NCBI RefSeq assembly: GCF_009208555.1
Contig: NZ_WFLI01000015.1
Span: 1 to 64,000, forward strand
Source: Janthinobacterium violaceinigrum
GTDB lineage: Bacteria; Pseudomonadota; Gammaproteobacteria; Burkholderiales; Burkholderiaceae_D
DNA length: 64,000 bases
Direction of reading: 5' to 3'
The translations under genes and the position numbers were made by a program. Within the stretch, counting starts at the first letter, position 1, and each line of letters opens with the position of its first letter. Positions 43,587 through 51,771 of this stretch are shown here, one piece after another. Under the pieces are notes generated by a model, which was given only the letters and a program-made list of their open reading frames with translations, did not search any database and was not told the DNA's origin.

Positions 43587-44537
43587 GTGCACACGATAGC
43601 CCTGGCTTCGCTCCCAACTCGTCTGTTGGGCCTGTTTCTGACCACCGTTCTGACCTTGTTTGCCTTTGGTCACGCGCAGGCGGGCGTTCCCGCCTATCCC
43701 AAGAGCTTCAAGACCATGAATGTCGCCACGCCCGACGGCACGATCCACGTGCGCGTGGGCGGTTCCGGCCCGGCCGTGCTGTTGCTGCACGGCTTTGGCG
43801 ATACGGGCGACATGTGGGCGCCGCTGGCGGCGGGGCTGGCTGGCGAGCACACGGTGGTGGCGCCCGACCTGCGCGGCATGGGCCTGTCTTCGCGTCCGGC
43901 GGGTGGCTATGACAAGCGCACGCAGGCGGCCGACATGCGTGCCGTGCTCGACAAGCTGGGCATCGACCGCGCCGACGTTGTCGGGCACGATATCGGCACG
44001 ATGGTGGCATACGCGTATGCGGCCCGCTACCCGGACAAGACGGACCGACTGGTCGTCATGGATGCGCCCGTACCCGGCATTCCGCCGTGGGAACAGATCG
44101 TGCGCAGTCCGCAACTGTGGCACTTTTCGTTTGGCGGTCCCGATGCCGAACGCCTGGTGGCGGGGCGCGAGCGCATCTACCTGGACCGCTTCTGGAATGA
44201 ATTTGCCGGCACGCCAGCCAAGATCGACGAGGAAACGCGGCGCCATTACGCCAAATTGTATGCGCGCAAGGGCGCCATGCATGCGGCCTTCGCGCAATTT
44301 CTGGCGATCCCGCAAGATGCCGAAGACAATCTGCGCTCGATGGCAAGCAAGCTGACCATGCCCGTGCTGGCGATCGGCGGCGCCAAGTCCTTCGGCGCCA
44401 ACGAGGCCGTGGTCATGCGCAATGCCGCCACCAACGTCACTGAACTGGTGGTGCCCGATGCGGGCCACTGGCTGATGGAAGAGCAGCCGGCCGCGACGGT
44501 GGACGCCATTCAGGCTTTCCTGCGGCGCGGCAAATAA
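43587..44537 (+). CDS. Exported alpha/beta hydrolase, epoxide hydrolase/dehalogenase-like
   Basis: 316 residues from the GTG at 43587, chosen because aggagg lies 7 bases upstream and a signal peptide begins here (cleavage near HAQAGVPA, about residue 32). The oxyanion motif HGFGDTGDMW is followed by the nucleophile elbow GHDIGTMVAYAYAARYP, in which the nucleophile is Asp as in epoxide hydrolases and haloalkane dehalogenases, not Ser. The catalytic His is in VPDAGHWLMEEQP. The substrate is unknown. It is unusual in being exported to the periplasm. Stands alone between two terminators. Confidence 0.88.
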   Translation: MHTIALASLPTRLLGLFLTTVLTLFAFGHAQAGVPAYPKSFKTMNVATPDGTIHVRVGGSGPAVLLLHGFGDTGDMWAPLAAGLAGEHTVVAPDLRGMGLSSRPAGGYDKRTQAADMRAVLDKLGIDRADVVGHDIGTMVAYAYAARYPDKTDRLVVMDAPVPGIPPWEQIVRSPQLWHFSFGGPDAERLVAGRERIYLDRFWNEFAGTPAKIDEETRRHYAKLYARKGAMHAAFAQFLAIPQDAEDNLRSMASKLTMPVLAIGGAKSFGANEAVVMRNAATNVTELVVPDAGHWLMEEQPAATVDAIQAFLRRGK

Positions 44538-44562
44538 GGACGCTGCCCCGGTCCCCTGGAAA

Positions 44563-44590
44563 CGGGTTTTCTTGCGGAAGCCCGGTTTTT
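44563..44590 (+). terminator. Rho-independent terminator after the alpha/beta hydrolase
   Basis: CGGGTTTTC-ttgc-GGAAGCCCG forms a 9-bp stem with two G-T pairs and is followed by five T. Confidence 0.8.
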
Positions 44591-44768
44591 CTTGTCCGCC
44601 CGCTTTTGCCCGCCTCCTGTCTTTTCATATTCCTATATAATCCCGCCCTTCCTTTGCAGTTTTACATGGACTGCATCTGTTTCGGTATCTGCCGACCGCA
44701 ACGCGCATCACCGCTTTCGTAGCACGCCAGGCACTTTATTAATTGCCTGCGCAACCAGAAGGACCCCT

Positions 44769-46007
44769 ATGACTGACCGCACTACCGCGGCAGTGCCCAT
44801 TCCGGGCGCTGCAGAATCTTCCATTTCCGATCGCCTTCCCGTCCTGGCCTTGCTGGCCCTGGCCATGACGGCGTTTCTTGCCCTTCTGTCGGAAACCTTG
44901 CCGGCCGGCTTGCTGCCGCAGATTGCCCGGGACCTCGGCATTTCCGAGGTCATGACGGGCCAGCTGGTGACCGTCTACGCCATCGGCTCCATCCTGACGG
45001 CCATTCCCCTGACGGCCCTCACCAGCACTTGGCGCCGGCGCAATGTCTTGCTGCTGGCCATCGTCGGCTTCCTGATCTTCAATACGGCGACGGCCCTGGC
45101 ACCCAACTACCTCGTCGCCCTGGTCTCGCGCTTCGTGACGGGCATGGCGGCCGGGCTGGCCTGGGGTCTGATGGCCGGTTATGCGCGCCGCATGGTGGGT
45201 GTCGAGCAGCAGGGCAGGGCGATGGCCATCGCCATGATCGGCACGCCGCTGGCCCTGTCCTTGGGCGTGCCCCTGGGCACCCTGATGGGCGGCATGCTGG
45301 GCTGGCGCAGCATCTTCGGCATCATGTCCGGCCTGGCCGTGGTGCTGGTCGCGTGGGTGTTGCTGGCCGTGCCCGATTATCCGGGGCAAAAGAACGGCGA
45401 ACGCCTGAGCATACGCCAGGTGTTCATGACGCCGGGCGTGCGGCCGATTCTGGCGGTCATCGTCGCCTGGATGCTGGCGCATAACATTTTATATACGTAT
45501 ATCGCGCCATTCCTGGCGCCGTCGGGCTTGCGTCCCCGCGTCGACCTGGTGCTGCTCGTGTATGGCGTGGGCTCGCTGGCCGGCATCTGGCTGGTCAGCC
45601 AGCTGATCGACCGCTGGCTGCGCAAGCTCGTGCTCGGCTGCATCGCCGCGTTTGCCCTGGTGGTGGTGGCGCTGGGCCTGGCGATGGACGTGCCGGCCGT
45701 CATCTATATCAGCATGGCCATCTGGGGCGTCACCTTTGGCGGCGCCGGCACCTTGCTGCAGACGGCATCGGCTGATGCTGCCGGCGACGGCATGGACGTG
45801 GCGCAAGCCATGGTGGCCACCATCTGGAACGTGGCCATCGCGGGCGGCGGCCTGGCGGGCGGCATGCTGCTCGACGGCTATGGCGCGGCCTCGTTCCCGT
45901 GGGCCATGCTGGCCTTGCTGCTGGTGGCGCTGGCCATCGCCTGGCGCGCGCGCCGCCATAGTTTCAAGCCGGGCCGCCGCAGCGGCGGCGTGGTGGCGGG
46001 GCATTGA
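44769..46007 (+). CDS. MFS drug/sugar efflux transporter
   Basis: 412 residues with 12 predicted membrane helices from the ATG at 44769; upstream codons in frame are not part of a helix and lack a ribosome site, while aaggacccct precedes the chosen ATG. The first helices have LSETLPAGLLPQIARDLGISE, a pattern of the DHA1-type (AraJ/SotB/YdhP-like) family, and a motif-A-like loop TSTWRRRN. Substrate unknown; arabinose or drug efflux are typical of homologues. Confidence 0.9.
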   Translation: MTDRTTAAVPIPGAAESSISDRLPVLALLALAMTAFLALLSETLPAGLLPQIARDLGISEVMTGQLVTVYAIGSILTAIPLTALTSTWRRRNVLLLAIVGFLIFNTATALAPNYLVALVSRFVTGMAAGLAWGLMAGYARRMVGVEQQGRAMAIAMIGTPLALSLGVPLGTLMGGMLGWRSIFGIMSGLAVVLVAWVLLAVPDYPGQKNGERLSIRQVFMTPGVRPILAVIVAWMLAHNILYTYIAPFLAPSGLRPRVDLVLLVYGVGSLAGIWLVSQLIDRWLRKLVLGCIAAFALVVVALGLAMDVPAVIYISMAIWGVTFGGAGTLLQTASADAAGDGMDVAQAMVATIWNVAIAGGGLAGGMLLDGYGAASFPWAMLALLLVALAIAWRARRHSFKPGRRSGGVVAGH

Positions 46008-46226
46008 TATCAATGTTATATAAAATAACGTTGTTATTTAAATGTGAGCAGATGTGACTGGCTGACGCATTTTGTGACGATTTGTTAATTTGCGCCACGG
46101 GAATGAATGAGGCGTTAGAATCTACACAGTTTGACAAGTTTCTCAAGCGCATGTGGCGCCGCAGTTCAGTACGGCTGCCGCTGCATGCCTTGTTGTCAGC
46201 CATTATTAACCACCTAGGAGTACCCT

Positions 46227-46982
46227 ATGACCGTGATGAAATCCGTCCTTGTTGCCGCCGCTGCCACCGTTGCCTTGAGCGCACAAGCCCAATCCTTGCC
46301 GACCAACGGCACCCTGGTGGTCGTACCCGCATTTGGCGAAGTCAAGCATGTTAACGACCAGGTCGTCGCGACGCTGGCCGTGGAAGAACAGGACAAGGAC
46401 AAGGCAGCCGCCGCGTCGCGCGTGAACCAGAAGATGAACAAGGGCATCGCCATCGTCAAGCAGGCCGATCCTTCTGCCGCGCTGAAATCGTATGGCTATT
46501 ACACCTATCCCGTGTATCCGGAAGAGCGCCCATTGCCAGCCGGCGCCGTCGCCAAGCCACGCTTGCCTACGGCCTGGCGCGTGGGCCAGTACCTGGAAGT
46601 GACGACGGCCAACCTGGCTGCGCTGCCAAAAACCGTGTCCGCAGCGCAAGGCGTGCTGACCCTGAACGGCTTGAATTTCGGCCTGAAGCCGGAAACCATC
46701 CGCGTGCTGGATGACCAGCGCATCGCCGCCACGTATAAAAACCTGAACGAGCGCGTAGCCGCTATCGCCAAGGCCATGGGCCGCAACGTTTCCGACGCCG
46801 TGCTCGATACGGTGGACTTCGAAGGTTCGGGCAACTATGTCACCGAAAACCGTGCTGCCGCCGCACCGATGATGATGCGCAGTGCCAAGATGGCCGATGA
46901 CAGCGCCGTTGCCGAACCTAGCTTCGAGCCAGGCGAAACGACCCTGGACATGCGCGTCGTCGGCAAGGTCAAGTTCAAGTAA
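46227..46982 (+). CDS. SIMPL-domain periplasmic protein, copy 1
   Basis: 251 residues with a signal peptide (residues 1-22, MTVMKSVLVAAAATVALSAQ). The SIMPL (DUF541) domain follows: NGTLVVVPAFGEVKHVNDQV, ATLAVEEQDKDKAAAASRVN, DQRIAATYKNLNERVAAIAK and the terminal SFEPGETTLDMRV. SIMPL proteins are exported and in some bacteria link to stress tolerance; the biochemical role is unknown. A taggagtaccct site precedes the ATG. A close paralogue follows 112 bases downstream, with a hairpin between. Confidence 0.88.
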   Translation: MTVMKSVLVAAAATVALSAQAQSLPTNGTLVVVPAFGEVKHVNDQVVATLAVEEQDKDKAAAASRVNQKMNKGIAIVKQADPSAALKSYGYYTYPVYPEERPLPAGAVAKPRLPTAWRVGQYLEVTTANLAALPKTVSAAQGVLTLNGLNFGLKPETIRVLDDQRIAATYKNLNERVAAIAKAMGRNVSDAVLDTVDFEGSGNYVTENRAAAAPMMMRSAKMADDSAVAEPSFEPGETTLDMRVVGKVKFK

Positions 46983-47038
46983 GCAAGCGTTTGAGCTGCG
47001 TAAAGCGGTAGTTTTCCGCAGTAGATTGTTTGAAAAAT

Positions 47039-47065
47039 CATGGGGCTTCTGGCCCCATGGTCGTT
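47039..47065 (+). terminator. Hairpin with T run between the two SIMPL genes
   Basis: CATGGGGC-ttctg-GCCCCATG, an 8-bp stem, followed shortly by TTTTT. It could end most transcription after copy 1. Confidence 0.75.
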
Positions 47066-47094
47066 TTTGCCCCATTATTTTCCAGGAGAATACT

Positions 47095-47850
47095 ATGACC
47101 GTCATGAAATCGTTGCTGGCTGCGGCCGTTGCTACCGTTGCCCTGGGCGCACAAGCCCAGGCCTTGCCCACTGCGGGCACCCTTGTGGTGGTGCCCGCGA
47201 ATGGCGAAGTGGTGCATGCGAATGACCAGGTGACCGTCACCCTGGCCATCGAAGAGCAGGACAAGGACAAGGCCGCCGCCGCCTCGCGCGTGAACCAGAA
47301 GATGAACCAGGGCGTGGCCATCGTCAAGAAAGCCGATCCGCAAGCCGTGCTGAAGACCCAAGGCTACTACACGTATGCCGTGTACCCGGAAACGGCGCCC
47401 CTGCCGCCGGGTGTCGCGGCCAAGCCGCGCGTGCCGACCGGCTGGAGAGTGGGCCAGTATCTGCAGGTGACGACGACGAATCTGGCCGCCTTGCCGAAAA
47501 CCGTGTCCGCGGCACAAGGCGTGCTGACCCTGAACCGCCTGAACTTCGGCCTGGCGCCCGCCACCATCCGCAAGCTCGACGACCAGCGCATCGCCGCCGC
47601 CTACAAGAACCTGAACGAGCGCGTGGCTGCGATTGCCGGCGCCATGGGCCGCAACGTCAATGACGCCGTGATCGACACCATCGATTTCGAAGGTTCGGGC
47701 AACTACGCGCAACGCGTCAACGTGGCCGGCGCACGCGCCATGAGCGCCGACTCCATGGGCTATGGCGGCAGCCAGGTGGCCGAACCGAGTTTCGAGCCGG
47801 GCGAAACGACCCTGAACATGGGACTGGTAGCGAAAATCAAGTTCAAGTAA
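47095..47850 (+). CDS. SIMPL-domain periplasmic protein, copy 2
   Basis: 251 residues from the ATG at 47095 (MTVMKSLLAAAVATVALGAQ), preceded by ccaggagaata. It is strongly similar to the previous gene throughout (same signal peptide start, NGEVVHANDQVTVTLAIEEQ and AASRVNQKMNQGVAIVK, terminal SFEPGETTLNMGLVAKIKFK). The two copies are therefore a recent tandem duplication. Same length as copy 1. Small changes are concentrated near the C-terminus (residues about 218-234). Confidence 0.88.
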   Translation: MTVMKSLLAAAVATVALGAQAQALPTAGTLVVVPANGEVVHANDQVTVTLAIEEQDKDKAAAASRVNQKMNQGVAIVKKADPQAVLKTQGYYTYAVYPETAPLPPGVAAKPRVPTGWRVGQYLQVTTTNLAALPKTVSAAQGVLTLNRLNFGLAPATIRKLDDQRIAAAYKNLNERVAAIAGAMGRNVNDAVIDTIDFEGSGNYAQRVNVAGARAMSADSMGYGGSQVAEPSFEPGETTLNMGLVAKIKFK

Positions 47851-47917
47851 TCATGTGAATGGCCTTCAATGTTGCCAGGTTTGCTCCGCCGCGCTTTTCT
47901 TTGGCGGCGGCTCCTCT

Positions 47918-47923
47918 ATAATG
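47918..47923 (+). promoter_or_regulatory. TATAAT -10 element upstream of pssA
   Basis: A perfect -10 hexamer about 85 bases before the pssA start. No good -35 is seen at 16-18 bp, but a 7-bp CCGCCGC-type stem (47887-47912) lies just upstream. Confidence 0.4.
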
Positions 47924-48008
47924 GCAACATCGGCAGGCGCATGGTGTAATGGCCGTGCACCCGTCATCTGGCACCGAATCCCCGGCAGTACACAAGATAT
48001 GGAACAAC

Positions 48009-48860
48009 ATGGCAAACTTCCCCCGTCGTAGAGGCAAGAACGGCACCCCCGCAGCATCCAAAGCGTCCCGCTTCAGCAAATTCGTGCGCCAGCCGGTGAC
48101 CGATGGCACTGGCAAGAAAACCTTGCGCCGCCGCGGCATCTACCTGTTGCCGAATGCCTTCACGACGGCAGCCCTGTTTTGCGGCTTCTACGCCATCGTC
48201 ATGGCCATGAACCAGAAATTCGAACACGCGGCCTGGGCCATCTTCATCGCCATGATCCTCGACGGCCTCGACGGCCGCATCGCGCGCCTGACGAATACGC
48301 AGAGCGAATTCGGTGCCCAGTACGACAGCCTGTCCGACATGGTGTCGTTTGGCGCCGCGCCGGCGCTGGTGATCTATGAGTGGTCGCTGCGCGGCATGGG
48401 CAAGCTGGGCTGGCTGGCCGCCTTCGTGTATTGCGCCGGCGCCGCCCTGCGCCTGGCCCGCTTCAACACGAACATCCAGGTGGTCGACAAGCGCTTCTTC
48501 CAGGGCTTGCCCAGTCCGGCGGCGGCGGCCATGGTGGCCGGCTTCATCCTGCTGATGAACGACCTGGAATTTGCCGGCAACCAGCTGGCCTGGGTGTCGT
48601 GGACGATCGCCCTGTTCGCCGGCCTGACCATGGTCACCAACGTGCCGTTCTACAGTTTCAAGGATGTGAATTTCCGCAAGTCCGTGCCCTTCATCGTGGT
48701 ATTCCTGCTGGCATTGTTCTTTGCGCTCATTTCCATCGACCCGCCGAAAGTGCTGTTCCCGATTTTCGTCGCCTATGGCCTGTCCGGCTACGCCGTGTTT
48801 TTCTGGCGCATGGCGAAGGGCAAGCCCGTCAGCATCATACAGACCGACCCCGAGCATTGA
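48009..48860 (+). CDS. pssA: CDP-diacylglycerol-serine O-phosphatidyltransferase
   Basis: 283 residues from the ATG at 48009 (MANFPRRRGKNG), chosen because a short basic N-terminus before the first helix is typical; an upstream ATG at 47949 is possible. The CDP-alcohol phosphotransferase motif is intact: DGLDGRIARLTNTQSEFGAQ then YDSLSD. Several membrane helices follow. It makes phosphatidylserine from CDP-diacylglycerol and serine, the precursor of phosphatidylethanolamine. leuA follows after 48 bases. The decarboxylase gene psd, its usual neighbour in relatives, is not in the window. Confidence 0.93.
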   Translation: MANFPRRRGKNGTPAASKASRFSKFVRQPVTDGTGKKTLRRRGIYLLPNAFTTAALFCGFYAIVMAMNQKFEHAAWAIFIAMILDGLDGRIARLTNTQSEFGAQYDSLSDMVSFGAAPALVIYEWSLRGMGKLGWLAAFVYCAGAALRLARFNTNIQVVDKRFFQGLPSPAAAAMVAGFILLMNDLEFAGNQLAWVSWTIALFAGLTMVTNVPFYSFKDVNFRKSVPFIVVFLLALFFALISIDPPKVLFPIFVAYGLSGYAVFFWRMAKGKPVSIIQTDPEH

Positions 48861-48908
48861 TGCGCCGAGTCGGTAGCGCCGCCAGTCTTCAGCCAGCCAG
48901 GAGCAGCC

Positions 48909-50453
48909 ATGAGCACCAGCAACCGACTCATCATTTTTGACACCACCTTGCGCGACGGCGAGCAATCGCCGGGCGCTTCCATGACGCGCGAGGAAAAGCT
49001 GCGCATCGCCAAGCAGCTCGAACGCATGAAGGTCGATGTGATCGAAGCGGGCTTCGCCGCTGCCTCGCAGGGCGATTTCGAGTCGATACGGGCAATTGCG
49101 GGCGCCGTGCGCGAGTCGACCATCTGTTCGCTGTCGCGCGCCAACGACCGCGACATCGCCCGCGCCGCCGAAGCACTGGCGCCGGCCGAGCGCAAGCGCA
49201 TCCACACCTTTATTGCCACCTCGCCCCTGCACATGCAGATGAAGCTGCGCATGACGCCCGAGGAAGTCTTGTTGCAGGCGCAGAACGCCGTGCGCTTTGC
49301 CCGCCAATTCACGGCCGACATCGAATTCAGTCCCGAGGACGGCAGCCGCTCCGATGAGGATTTCCTGTGCCGCGTGCTGGAAGGCGTGATCGCCGAGGGC
49401 GCCACCACCATCAATTTTCCCGACACGGTGGGCTACGCCGTGCCTGAAATCTTCGGCAATACCATCAAGCGCCTGCGCGAACGCATACCGAATTCCGACA
49501 AAGCCATCTGGTCTGTCCATTGTCATAACGACCTGGGCCTGGCTGTGGCCAATTCGCTGGCCGGCGTCATGATAGGCGGCGCGCGGCAGATCGAGTGCAC
49601 GGTCAACGGCCTGGGCGAGCGGGCCGGCAATACGGCGCTGGAAGAAGTGGTGATGGCGCTGCGCACGCGCGCCGCCTATTACAACCTGACGGTGGGCATC
49701 GACACGACGCAAATCGTGGCCGCGTCAAAAATGGTGTCGCAGATCACGGGCTTTGCCGTGCAGCCGAACAAGGCCGTCGTGGGCGCGAACGCCTTTGCGC
49801 ACGCGTCCGGCATCCACCAGGACGGCATCTTGAAAGCGCGCGAAACATATGAAATCATGCGCGCCGAAGACGTGGGCTGGACGGCCAACAAGATCGTGCT
49901 GGGCAAATTATCGGGCCGCAATGCCTTCAAGCAGCGGCTGCACGAGCTGGGCATCGCGCTGGAATCGGAAGCGGACATCAACGCCGCCTTCATCCGCTTC
50001 AAGGAGCTGGCGGACCGCAAATCCGACATCTTTGATGAAGACATCATGGCCCTCGTCAGCGAGGAACAGCAGGCGCAGGAGAGTGAGCACTACCGTTTTA
50101 TTTCGCTGACGCAGCAGTCGACGACGGGCGCCGTGCCCCGCGCCCGCGTGGAATTTCTCGTCGGCGGCAAGCAGCTGAGCTGCGAAGGGCAGGGCGACGG
50201 CCCCGTCGACGCCACCGTCAACGCCATCGAAAGCGCGGCCGCCAGCGGGGCGGAACTGGTCTTGTTCTCCGTCAATGCCATCAGCACGGGCACGCAGTCG
50301 CAGGGCGAAGTAACGATGCGCTTGTCGCGCGACGGACGCATCGTCAACGGCGTGGGCGCCGACCCGGACATCATCGTGGCGTCGGCCAAGGCGTATCTGT
50401 CGGCACTGAATAAACTGCATGCCAAGGATGAGCGCATCGATCCCCAGCCGTAA
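48909..50453 (+). CDS. leuA: 2-isopropylmalate synthase
   Basis: 514 residues. The HMGL-type barrel has [20 protein letters not shown] at the start and the metal ligands in [19 protein letters not shown]; the C-terminal LeuA regulatory domain, which senses leucine, starts at about residue 385 ([19 protein letters not shown]). It catalyses the first committed step of leucine synthesis. A caggagcagcc site precedes the ATG. Confidence 0.97.
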   Translation: MSTSNRLIIFDTTLRDGEQSPGASMTREEKLRIAKQLERMKVDVIEAGFAAASQGDFESIRAIAGAVRESTICSLSRANDRDIARAAEALAPAERKRIHTFIATSPLHMQMKLRMTPEEVLLQAQNAVRFARQFTADIEFSPEDGSRSDEDFLCRVLEGVIAEGATTINFPDTVGYAVPEIFGNTIKRLRERIPNSDKAIWSVHCHNDLGLAVANSLAGVMIGGARQIECTVNGLGERAGNTALEEVVMALRTRAAYYNLTVGIDTTQIVAASKMVSQITGFAVQPNKAVVGANAFAHASGIHQDGILKARETYEIMRAEDVGWTANKIVLGKLSGRNAFKQRLHELGIALESEADINAAFIRFKELADRKSDIFDEDIMALVSEEQQAQESEHYRFISLTQQSTTGAVPRARVEFLVGGKQLSCEGQGDGPVDATVNAIESAAASGAELVLFSVNAISTGTQSQGEVTMRLSRDGRIVNGVGADPDIIVASAKAYLSALNKLHAKDERIDPQP

Positions 50454-50455
50454 GT

Positions 50456-50486
50456 CGGGGGGCAGACCCGCCGGGTCTGCCCCCCG
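50456..50486. terminator. Perfect 14-bp hairpin after leuA
   Basis: CGGGGGGCAGACCC-gcc-GGGTCTGCCCCCCG starts two bases after the leuA stop. There is no T run, so it may be a bidirectional blocker shared with the convergent lipoprotein gene or an mRNA-protecting stem. Confidence 0.7.
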
Positions 50487-50585
50487 AATTTGATGCTCAC
50501 CGTACCAGAGTGCGGTTGCGCTTCTTAGCCACCTCTCTCTTCCGCTCGCTACGGTATTATCAGGCGTTGTTGCACAGGTAATGAA

Positions 50586-51083
50586 TCAGCGGAAAAAGCG
50601 CCGCTCTTCCTTGTCCGGGTCGGGCCCATTCATCATCATGCGCACGATGCCGTCGTGGTCGAAGTGCACATGCATCATGGAATCCCACACGCCCGATTCC
50701 TTGTAGCGGTAGGACCAGACGTACAGCTTGGGCAGCGGCAGATAGGATTTTTCCGTCGGGCGGCCCAGGGTGTGCAGCACGTCCTGCTGGGTCGACACGC
50801 CCACCTTGATGCGGGCAAAGCCCGGCGTGTCGAGCACTTGCTCATAGGAAATTAACTTGTCGTCGGGACCGAAGCGGGCCATATAGGTGTACTGGCCGTA
50901 CGGTCCCGTTGCGTATTCCAGCTCCAGCCCCGTGGGCAACTGGTAGATGTTGGTCGGCCGGCCCAGGCGCGCTTCCACGGCGGCGCGCGGTTCGCCCGCC
51001 TGCGGCGGCGGGGCGTTCCAGCTGGCGCAGCCGGCCAGCGCGGCAAGCAGCAGCGGTGTTGCTAATTTGAGCAGCTTTTTCAT
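50586..51083 (-). CDS. BamE/SmpA-like outer-membrane lipoprotein
   Basis: 165 residues from the ATG at 51081-51083 (MKKLLKLATPLLLAALAGC), with lipobox AALAGC and Cys19; aggaggtc gives a strong ribosome site. Two BamE-like repeats are visible, each with a GxP turn: EARLGRPTNIYQLPTGLELEY and VLHTLGRPTEKSYLPLPKLY. This suggests a lipoprotein of the SmpA/OmlA/BamE fold. A role in outer-membrane assembly is possible but not shown. Divergent from rpsO. Confidence 0.85.
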   Translation of the reverse strand: MKKLLKLATPLLLAALAGCASWNAPPPQAGEPRAAVEARLGRPTNIYQLPTGLELEYATGPYGQYTYMARFGPDDKLISYEQVLDTPGFARIKVGVSTQQDVLHTLGRPTEKSYLPLPKLYVWSYRYKESGVWDSMMHVHFDHDGIVRMMMNGPDPDKEERRFFR

Positions 51084-51183
51084 GTTTGACCTCCTGAAAT
51101 GCAGGAAAACCCTATCATGCACCGAGAAAAGCGCGCACGGCAGGATACAGGCGGGCATTTTTCCGATATACTTGCGCGTCTGG

Positions 51184-51212
51184 TTGGAAGCATCGGCCAG
51201 TATTTTAATAAT
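51184..51212 (+). promoter_or_regulatory. rpsO promoter
   Basis: TTGGAA, a 17-bp spacer, AATAAT, located 57 bases before the rpsO start. The match is good and the position is right for a strong housekeeping promoter. Confidence 0.6.
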
Positions 51213-51268
51213 CGTAGTTCACGGTGGATAGGGTTCAGACTCTGTGCACCGCATGTGAAAGGTTTATC

Positions 51269-51538
51269 ATGACAGTAGAAAACATCAACAAAGCCGCTAT
51301 CATCGCGGACAACGCACGTGGTCAAAACGACACCGGCTCCCCTGAAGTGCAAGTTGCACTGCTGACAGCTCGCATCAACGAACTGAACGGCCACTTCAAA
51401 GCCCACTCGAAAGATCACCACTCCCGCCGCGGCCTGATCATGATGGTCAACCGTCGTAAGAGCCTGTTGTCCTACCTGAAGGCTAAAGACGCTACCCGTT
51501 ATCGCGACCTGATCGCTAAACTTGGTCTGCGCAAGTAA
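51269..51538 (+). CDS. rpsO: Ribosomal protein uS15
   Basis: 89 residues from the ATG at 51269 ([11 protein letters not shown]); in-frame upstream codons are not used in the family. Conserved uS15 segments: [19 protein letters not shown] and [18 protein letters not shown]. It binds 16S rRNA. Followed by a terminator and then pnp, the standard arrangement. Confidence 0.98.
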   Translation: MTVENINKAAIIADNARGQNDTGSPEVQVALLTARINELNGHFKAHSKDHHSRRGLIMMVNRRKSLLSYLKAKDATRYRDLIAKLGLRK

Positions 51539-51563
51539 TTTTTGCCGTACAAGGTTTATACAG

Positions 51564-51599
51564 AAATGCCTGCGCCAGTTCGCTGACGCGGGCATTTTG
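51564..51599 (+). terminator. Hairpin between rpsO and pnp
   Basis: AAATGCC-t-GCG-c-CAG, ttcg loop, CTG-a-CGC-g-GGCATTTTG. Partial terminator, letting some transcription reach pnp. Confidence 0.75.
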
Positions 51600-51771
51600 T
51601 CATTTGAATTCCGGATTTATATCCGTAAGTGAAGTATTCTCTTACCGATATCATGTTTTAGCAGCAATGTAGCAAAGGTGGTAACAAGTAAAGGCAGCAT
51701 TTTTACGCCGCCTGTGGTGAGGTGAACGACAGCCCCTGAAAATCTGTCGGCAATTAGAAAAGGGATACCCC
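51600..51771 (+). promoter_or_regulatory. pnp 5' leader with small hairpins
   Basis: Contains CGGAT-ttat-ATCCG (about 51611-51624), GTAAG/CTTAC around 51630 and GACAG/CTGTC around 51730, before the aaaaggg ribosome site. In E. coli the pnp leader is cut by RNase III and used for autoregulation; a similar role is inferred, not shown. Confidence 0.45.

Noticed and set aside
46023..46039. AAATAAC-gtt-GTTATTT palindrome after the MFS gene as an insertion target or operator
   Set aside because: Perfect 7-bp stem in AT-rich DNA, but no second element, and similar palindromes are expected in such AT-rich gaps; left as unexplained.
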